In this document: in pieces, positions 34,181 through 37,633 of the stretch | Numbering within the stretch: position 1 is the stretch's first letter | Layout of the letters: the number at the start of each line of letters is the position of its first letter | Assembly: GCA_017521565.1 (NCBI GenBank) | Contig: JAFXCE010000148.1 | Coordinates: 1-37,633, forward strand | Direction: 5' to 3' | DNA from: Clostridia bacterium | GTDB taxonomy: Bacteria > Bacillota > Clostridia > Christensenellales > Aristaeellaceae | DNA: 37,633 nt | Translations under genes and position numbers: made by a program | Notes under the pieces: model-generated | Databases searched by the model: none | The model's input: only the letters and a program-made list of their open reading frames with translations | What the model was told of the DNA's origin: nothing

Positions 34181-34269
34181 GCGAATTTTCCCCCTTTGTC
34201 TCGCTTCTCTTTATCACAAATCTGGAAAGAAAACGGCCCGGCAAATGGCAGCGGGAAGTAAGGATGTCC

Positions 34270-34734
34270 TTATCGTTTCCTGATAGGAAAATACATGTAA
34301 TTTTTCCCTGTTTGCGGACATGTGAAATCGTGTACAGCCCCTACAAGCGATAATTCATAGTCCTTCAAATACTGGATCATATCTGCAAAAACTGTGTCGC
34401 TGTCACATTCGACATAGATGTATTCAAAGCCGGGAATCACCCATTTGGTCCATCCTTCAGGCGCTTCAGCAGCGGAATCACACTCAACGCCGGCGAGGTA
34501 AAGTCCCTCAGTAAAGCCATTCTCCCACGGCTTGAAAGTACGAGAGTTGTCAGACATTGCCCCCCAAATACCCATCAGATTTCCTCGTTCGTCTTTCTTT
34601 GCCAATGCGGACACTTCGCTGAAGTGTGAATTCACATCTGACCATAGACGCTGAATAAATCCTTCTCCATCGCTGGTGGAACCTTCTTTGCCAATCACCA
34701 CGAACGATTCTTTGACACATTTCTGAATATTCAT
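34270..34734 (-). CDS. GyrI-like small-molecule-binding domain protein
   Basis: 154 residues from ATG at 34734, chosen for AGGAG nine bases upstream; the frame is open to 34797. The layout (VIGKEGSTSDGEGFIQRLW ... GIWGAMSD ... YLAGVECD...APEGWTKWVIPGFEYIYVEC) fits stand-alone GyrI/AraC effector-binding domains (SOUL-like fold). These bind small molecules, or gyrase in the SbmC case. No DNA-binding domain is attached. The ligand is unknown. Confidence 0.8.
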   Translation of the reverse strand: MNIQKCVKESFVVIGKEGSTSDGEGFIQRLWSDVNSHFSEVSALAKKDERGNLMGIWGAMSDNSRTFKPWENGFTEGLYLAGVECDSAAEAPEGWTKWVIPGFEYIYVECDSDTVFADMIQYLKDYELSLVGAVHDFTCPQTGKNYMYFPIRKR

Positions 34735-34768
34735 CTCTTCGTGCTCCTGCTTATGTTGTTTCCAGATC

Positions 34769-34797
34769 ATTGTATCATAGCAAGCACAGACTGTCAT
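34769..34797 (-). promoter_or_regulatory. Promoter of the GyrI-like gene
   Basis: Minus strand ATGACA (34792-34797), a 17-base spacer, TACAAT (34769-34774). Confidence 0.7.
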
Positions 34798-35210
34798 CAG
34801 CTTAAATCAGATACAGGTTAAACCATCCTTTACAAGTGAGTTCGCCCAGACATTCTCCCATGGCTGTATTGCACGCACTGCGTGCCGCTCCCGGGCCGCT
34901 TCGCCGGGCTTTATTGTGACCCGAGGAACTCGCATAGTCGCGGCATACTGCCGCTCCTTGCGATTCCCGACACTCCGCCTGCCTGCTTCCGCCACTGGCT
35001 GCGGCAGGCTGCGGTCCCACGGACGCCGCCCGGCTACGCGCTAGCCAAGTACAATGCTGCACTCAGCTGAGACATTCCGGGAGAGTAGGCACAACGGAGG
35101 GCAAATTGATTCTCTGCACTATCCGCTCCCGGGCGTTTATTGTAGCGGCGCGCTTTTCATGTCACGCCGCGCGCGCTCTATGTCACACTTACTATACAGC
35201 CAAAAATGCA
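34798..35210. other. GC-rich gene-free stretch at the edge of the prophage-like block
   Basis: No convincing gene was seen. It holds a GCACGC-ACT-GCGTGC hairpin (34871-34885). The 12-base motif CCGCTCCCGGGC occurs twice (34885-34896 and 35123-35134), each followed within about 20 bases by TTTATTGT. There are several other GC-rich inverted repeats, for example around 35141-35180. Short arginine-rich reading frames here have no ribosome site and look accidental. It may be a degraded repeat element or an attachment-site region; that is a guess. Confidence 0.5.
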
Positions 35211-35242
35211 AAAAGGCGACCATTTTATGCAGGTCGCCTTTT
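35211..35242. terminator. Terminator of the holin-like/methyltransferase unit
   Basis: AAAAGGCGACC (35211-35221) / GGTCGCCTTTT (35232-35242), an 11-bp stem with a 10-base loop. On the minus strand TTTTTGC follows; T residues flank both sides, so it may be bidirectional. Confidence 0.88.
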
Positions 35243-35277
35243 CTTCATTCATGCAGTTTTTTGCGCCGTCTGAAGCG

Positions 35278-35769
35278 TCAGAAGGGCTCTGTCAGCTCGC
35301 CGTTTTTCTCGGCCTCAGTTTCCTCCGTCCGAGCGGTCTTCAATTCAATGCCTTCCTCACTCAGCAGGCGGGCCGCTTCTACCAGCTCGTCATTCTTCTG
35401 CGCTTCCGGCAGAGCAATCGCGCGCTCGTATACGCCCATCGCAGCAAAGGCAACGATCACCGCATTGAGCGCGGCCAGCGCAACGACCTCCGGCGTGAAC
35501 GCCTGCGCCGTGAACAGCTGCGCCAGCAACAGCACGGCCAGCGATACAACGTAAACCAGCACCCTCGTCGGGACATGGCCGATCCTGTCGATCGGCAGCT
35601 TGAGGAACTGGACGATGAACACAACGGCAGCCACCGCGCCGGAATAGGTCGCCAGATAGCTCCAATCGAAGAAGGCGTTGACGCCCGGCTGGGACGCCTC
35701 GGCACAGGCCGGAATAGCGAACACCAGCAGCATCGCAAGGGTCATAACCAGCAGATTAAGTTTCTTCAT
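35278..35769 (-). CDS. Small membrane protein, probable phage holin-like
   Basis: 163 residues. An N-terminal hydrophobic segment resembling a signal peptide (1-23, PACAEA), two further membrane segments (about 44-58 and 70-88), possibly a third near 95-112, then a charged tail rich in Glu. It starts within the last 14 bases of the methyltransferase gene with an ideal AGGAGG, so translation is probably coupled. Its place next to a lysin and a phage-type methyltransferase suggests a holin. I cannot name the family from sequence alone; another phage membrane protein is possible. Confidence 0.6.
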   Translation of the reverse strand: MKKLNLLVMTLAMLLVFAIPACAEASQPGVNAFFDWSYLATYSGAVAAVVFIVQFLKLPIDRIGHVPTRVLVYVVSLAVLLLAQLFTAQAFTPEVVALAALNAVIVAFAAMGVYERAIALPEAQKNDELVEAARLLSEEGIELKTARTEETEAEKNGELTEPF

Positions 35770-36499
35770 AATGTACCTCCTGAATGTACCTCAGATCCGT
35801 TTGCAGGCGCTCTGAGGCCGTCTTTGCAATATCCGGGGACAATTCCACCCCTATAGAATCATATCCCTCAAGCTCCGCTGCAGCCAACGTCGTGCCGCTT
35901 CCTGCAAACGGGTCGAGGATCCTGCCGCCCGGGACACAGATCCGACAGATGCTGCGCATCAATTCGAGCGGCTTTTGCGTCTGATGCAGGCGCTTTACAC
36001 CCTGCACATTGCCCGCCTGAAACACGCCCGGCAGTACCGGCACAGGGCGGTCGATCGGCAGCTTGCCATTGCTCGCCCAAATGGCGAACTCAGCCTGCTG
36101 ACGGAATCGGCCTCGCTGCGGCCTGCTGCTCATCTTGTCCCATACGATCGTGCCGCGCCACATCCAGCCCGCCCATTGCACGGCATCGGCTAGCAGCGGC
36201 AGCTGCCTCCAATCGCAGAAGGCAACCAGCACTGCGCCATCGTGACAATGAACGCGCGCAGATGAAAGCACGTCAGCCATCATGTGAAGCCAGCTCCGGG
36301 CGTCCATCTGGTCGCCAGCGAAATCAGGAAACGGGCAGCAGCGCTTGGTGCTTGTATATTTCTCGGCGGTCGAGGCAGCGCGCTCAGAAAGCGTCGCCCC
36401 GCCGCTGGAATACGGTGGATCCGTGATTACAGCGTCAAACTTGGGGCCGTTATAGTGAGTCAAAAATTCCCGGCAGTTGCCTTGGTAAAGTTCCAGCAT
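35756..36499 (-). CDS. Phage-type DNA methyltransferase (beta class, N6-adenine or N4-cytosine)
   Basis: 247 residues. The catalytic motif IV DPPY (27-30) comes before the S-adenosylmethionine motif I DPFAGSGTT (196-204), with HQTQKPLELM just before it; this order defines the beta class. It transfers a methyl group to an exocyclic amine of DNA. No restriction endonuclease lies beside it, so it is an orphan, as is common in prophages, where it can protect phage DNA or affect regulation. AAAGGAG precedes the ATG. The target site is unknown. Confidence 0.9.
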   Translation of the reverse strand: MLELYQGNCREFLTHYNGPKFDAVITDPPYSSGGATLSERAASTAEKYTSTKRCCPFPDFAGDQMDARSWLHMMADVLSSARVHCHDGAVLVAFCDWRQLPLLADAVQWAGWMWRGTIVWDKMSSRPQRGRFRQQAEFAIWASNGKLPIDRPVPVLPGVFQAGNVQGVKRLHQTQKPLELMRSICRICVPGGRILDPFAGSGTTLAAAELEGYDSIGVELSPDIAKTASERLQTDLRYIQEVHYEET

Positions 36500-36591
36500 G
36501 GAAGTGCTCCTTTCGACTGACCGGCAAAGTTTTCTGCGTAGGGTTTATACACCGCTGTACATCCCATTACAGATCAGGGTTTTCCCCTCTC

Positions 36592-36620
36592 TTGTGCCGT
36601 CTTTTTGGGTCTGATATAAT
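36592..36620 (+). promoter_or_regulatory. Extended -10 promoter of the structured RNA
   Basis: TTGTGC (36592-36597), a 17-base spacer, TATAAT (36615-36620) preceded by TGA. Both adjacent genes are on the other strand, so this promoter serves neither of them. Confidence 0.78.
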
Positions 36621-36626
36621 AGAAGA

Positions 36627-36795
36627 AACACACTCCATGTTTGAGCAGGAGAAAAGCTGACGCCGCACTTCCACCTGCGTCAGCTTTCCGATTGGCGGCA
36701 TGTTTTCTGGCCGGAAAGCATACCGCCATAGACTCCTTTTCCTGCTCAAACACTCATGTGTCAGCGGGCTGCATCAGCATCCCGCTTTTTCTATT
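36627..36795 (+). ncRNA. Candidate structured small RNA, about 170 nt
   Basis: It runs from the predicted start of the promoter at 36592-36620 to a U-tract terminator. A 12-bp perfect stem GTTTGAGCAGGA (36639-36650) / TCCTGCTCAAAC (36740-36751) encloses two hairpins. Hairpin 1 is AAAGCTGACGC (36653-36663) / GCGTCAGCTTT (36677-36687) with a 13-base C/U-rich loop. Hairpin 2 is GGCGG (36694-36698) / CCGCC (36723-36727), one mismatch, then an 8-bp stem with one wobble and loop TGGCCG. The result is a three-way junction. No open frame with a ribosome site was seen in it. I do not recognise the family; 6S RNA (rod-like) does not fit. It lies in a prophage-like block, antisense to neither neighbour. 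Confidence 0.65.
36763..36795 (+). terminator. Terminator of the structured RNA
   Basis: AGCGGG (36763-36768) / CCCGCT (36781-36786) with an inner CTG/CAG pair, then TTTTCTATT. Orientation is plus only. Confidence 0.85.
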
Positions 36796-36820
36796 GCATT
36801 ACGTTTCTTCATGTGTTATC

Positions 36821-36838
36821 ATAATAATGGATTATTAT
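36821..36838. repeat. AT-rich palindrome ATAATAAT-GG-ATTATTAT
   Basis: A perfect 8-bp inverted repeat, 28 bases past the lysin stop (plus side of the RNA terminator). It may be a protein-binding site or chance in AT-rich DNA. Confidence 0.35.
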
Positions 36839-36865
36839 ACTTTCTTGACCACTACCCGCTTTGGG

Positions 36866-37633
36866 TTAATCAATGCTGCCCAGCAGCACTCGGAAATCTC
36901 CGACCGGCTCGAAGCGGTTTCCCCTGCTGTCGATAATCGTCACCTTCTGTGTATCCGGCGTTTCCACCTCGACCTCCTCGATGATTTCCTCTTTGATCTC
37001 CGTCATAGAAACAGGCGTCAGATACTGCCCGCTGACATAACCTTCCAGTTCATTGAAGCGGATAAGCGGCCAGCCGTCGCCGATGTCCTTTAGGACGTCC
37101 ACGATGCACCCCTTATCGACATGCCCAAGAATTTCGCCGGTCTTGGGCTGTGCCCTCACGCGCAGCGGATCCTCATTGGTGGAAATGGTCGCCTGATACA
37201 GCACGGTAGCCGCCTCGGTTTCCTGCTGCACCTCCTCGGAATAGTCCACGAAATTGAGCGCCGCAACGTACTGCCAGCTGCTGTCCAATTTCTCGCAGAC
37301 AAAGCCGTACTTCTCACCCTTCGCGTGCAGTACATGCTTGCCGTCACGGCTCACAAGGCCAACGTGCTTAAAGTTTCCGAGACCGTCGCTGTACTTCTCC
37401 TCGAGTTCTGCCGTCTCGAAGTCCTTGCGCCACCTAAAGGCCGCATAGCCCGGCTTGGCAGCACTGATCGGCAGCAGCATCGGGCAATTGAGGCGCGCGA
37501 TCCTGTTGCTACTGTGCAGCACGTCGGGTCTGCCGAACTGAGCGGCGGCATAGTCAAATGCGCCGGAGCAGTCCACTTCGCCCTCGCTTGCTGCGCCGTA
37601 TTCGTACTCCCAATGCTCCTCTTCCATGGTCTC
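36866..37633 (-). CDS. Phage-type endolysin with NlpC/P60-like and SH3-like domains (start probably outside the window)
   Basis: An in-frame ATG occurs at 37627, but the frame continues to the window edge and the catalytic cysteine would be only 20 residues in, so the true N-terminus is probably missing. Counting from that ATG: VDCSGAFDYA with Cys20, FKHVGLVS with His88 and VLHAKG with His101 form a likely NlpC/P60 or CHAP-like Cys-His peptidase, which cuts peptidoglycan. Residues ~140-205 fit a bacterial SH3 domain (RVRAQPKTGEILGHVDKGC ... GYVSGQYL). The tail is acidic. It precedes the methyltransferase and holin-like genes on the same strand, with the plus-strand RNA unit in between. Confidence 0.78.
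   Translation of the reverse strand, partial: ETMEEEHWEYEYGAASEGEVDCSGAFDYAAAQFGRPDVLHSSNRIARLNCPMLLPISAAKPGYAAFRWRKDFETAELEEKYSDGLGNFKHVGLVSRDGKHVLHAKGEKYGFVCEKLDSSWQYVAALNFVDYSEEVQQETEAATVLYQATISTNEDPLRVRAQPKTGEILGHVDKGCIVDVLKDIGDGWPLIRFNELEGYVSGQYLTPVSMTEIKEEIIEEVEVETPDTQKVTIIDSRGNRFEPVGDFRVLLGSID

Noticed and set aside
34807-35062. Overlapping minus-strand frames of 62 and 86 codons
   Set aside because: No ribosome site, arginine-rich low-complexity composition and GC-rich hairpins underneath; accidental frames are more likely.
36457-36564. A ~35-codon minus-strand frame overlapping the methyltransferase start
   Set aside because: No ribosome site and no recognisable features.
36627-36795. 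Retron msr-msd RNA
   Set aside because: End repeats enclosing hairpins are reminiscent of one, but there is no reverse transcriptase nearby and no long msd-type hairpin.
36627-36795. 6S RNA or phi29-type packaging RNA
   Set aside because: 6S RNA is a long rod with a central bubble, unlike this three-way junction. A packaging RNA was considered because of the junction and prophage setting, but no sequence match supports it and no packaging gene is in view.
36627-36795. A MITE-like element bounded by the 12-bp inverted repeats
   Set aside because: The promoter and terminator lie just outside the repeats in matching orientation and no clear target-site duplication was seen, so an RNA gene explains it better. 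It is not fully excluded.

Overview
The window looks like a fairly GC-rich member of the Bacillota (class Clostridia; a gut or rumen lineage such as Christensenellales is my guess). The reasons are strong Shine-Dalgarno sites, sigma-A type promoters, U-tract terminators, several secreted BspA-like (LRR_5) proteins, an archaeal/eukaryotic-type aspartyl-tRNA synthetase and a compact acp-acc-fab operon. The taxonomic assignment is inference only; no rRNA is present.

Layout, left to right. 1-840: 5' two thirds of an AspRS gene (minus). 962-1256: a hairpin-rich dispersed repeat, a consensus promoter, tRNA-Arg(CCG) and two terminators. 1281-13718: a 4145-residue secreted LRR_5 protein (minus). 13994-17907: acpP-accD-accA-fabH-fabD, one operon read on the minus strand from a consensus promoter at 17971-17998. 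18013-20457: an MBOAT O-acyltransferase and its SGNH partner (minus), probably a surface polymer acylation pair. 20713-22929 and 23207-24931: divergent secreted proteins, a transglutaminase-BIG2-LRR protein and a BspA-like LRR protein. 25030-29306: a complete Fe3+-type ABC importer (binding protein, fused permease, ATPase). 29544-30950: an M18 aminopeptidase. 31111-33555: an LRR protein carrying a peptidoglycan-binding domain. 33815-34734: a YjbR-family protein and a GyrI-like protein. 34798-35210: a GC-rich gene-free stretch. 35278-37633: the edge of a prophage-like block with a lysin, a DNA methyltransferase and a small holin-like protein on the minus strand, plus an independent plus-strand transcription unit that looks like a structured small RNA.

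The strongest unexplained signals are these. (1) A probable ~170-nt structured RNA at about 36627-36795 has its own extended -10 promoter, a 12-bp closing stem holding two hairpins, and a U-tract terminator, between the lysin and methyltransferase genes. (2) A ~90-residue LRR_5 end module is shared by all four large secreted proteins; it is C-terminal in three and directly after the signal peptide in the giant one, so it may be a sorting or docking unit. (3) The AccD starts exactly after the position where the zinc ribbon normally lies, and the upstream DNA is occupied by acpP. (4) An intergenic repeat occurs twice clearly and perhaps three times, with base changes that preserve its hairpins.

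Functional picture: most of the window builds or decorates the cell surface (LRR adhesin-like proteins, a transglutaminase-like protein, MBOAT/SGNH acylation, fatty acid initiation), with a nutrient importer and a phage-derived segment. No CRISPR array, rRNA or insertion sequence was seen.
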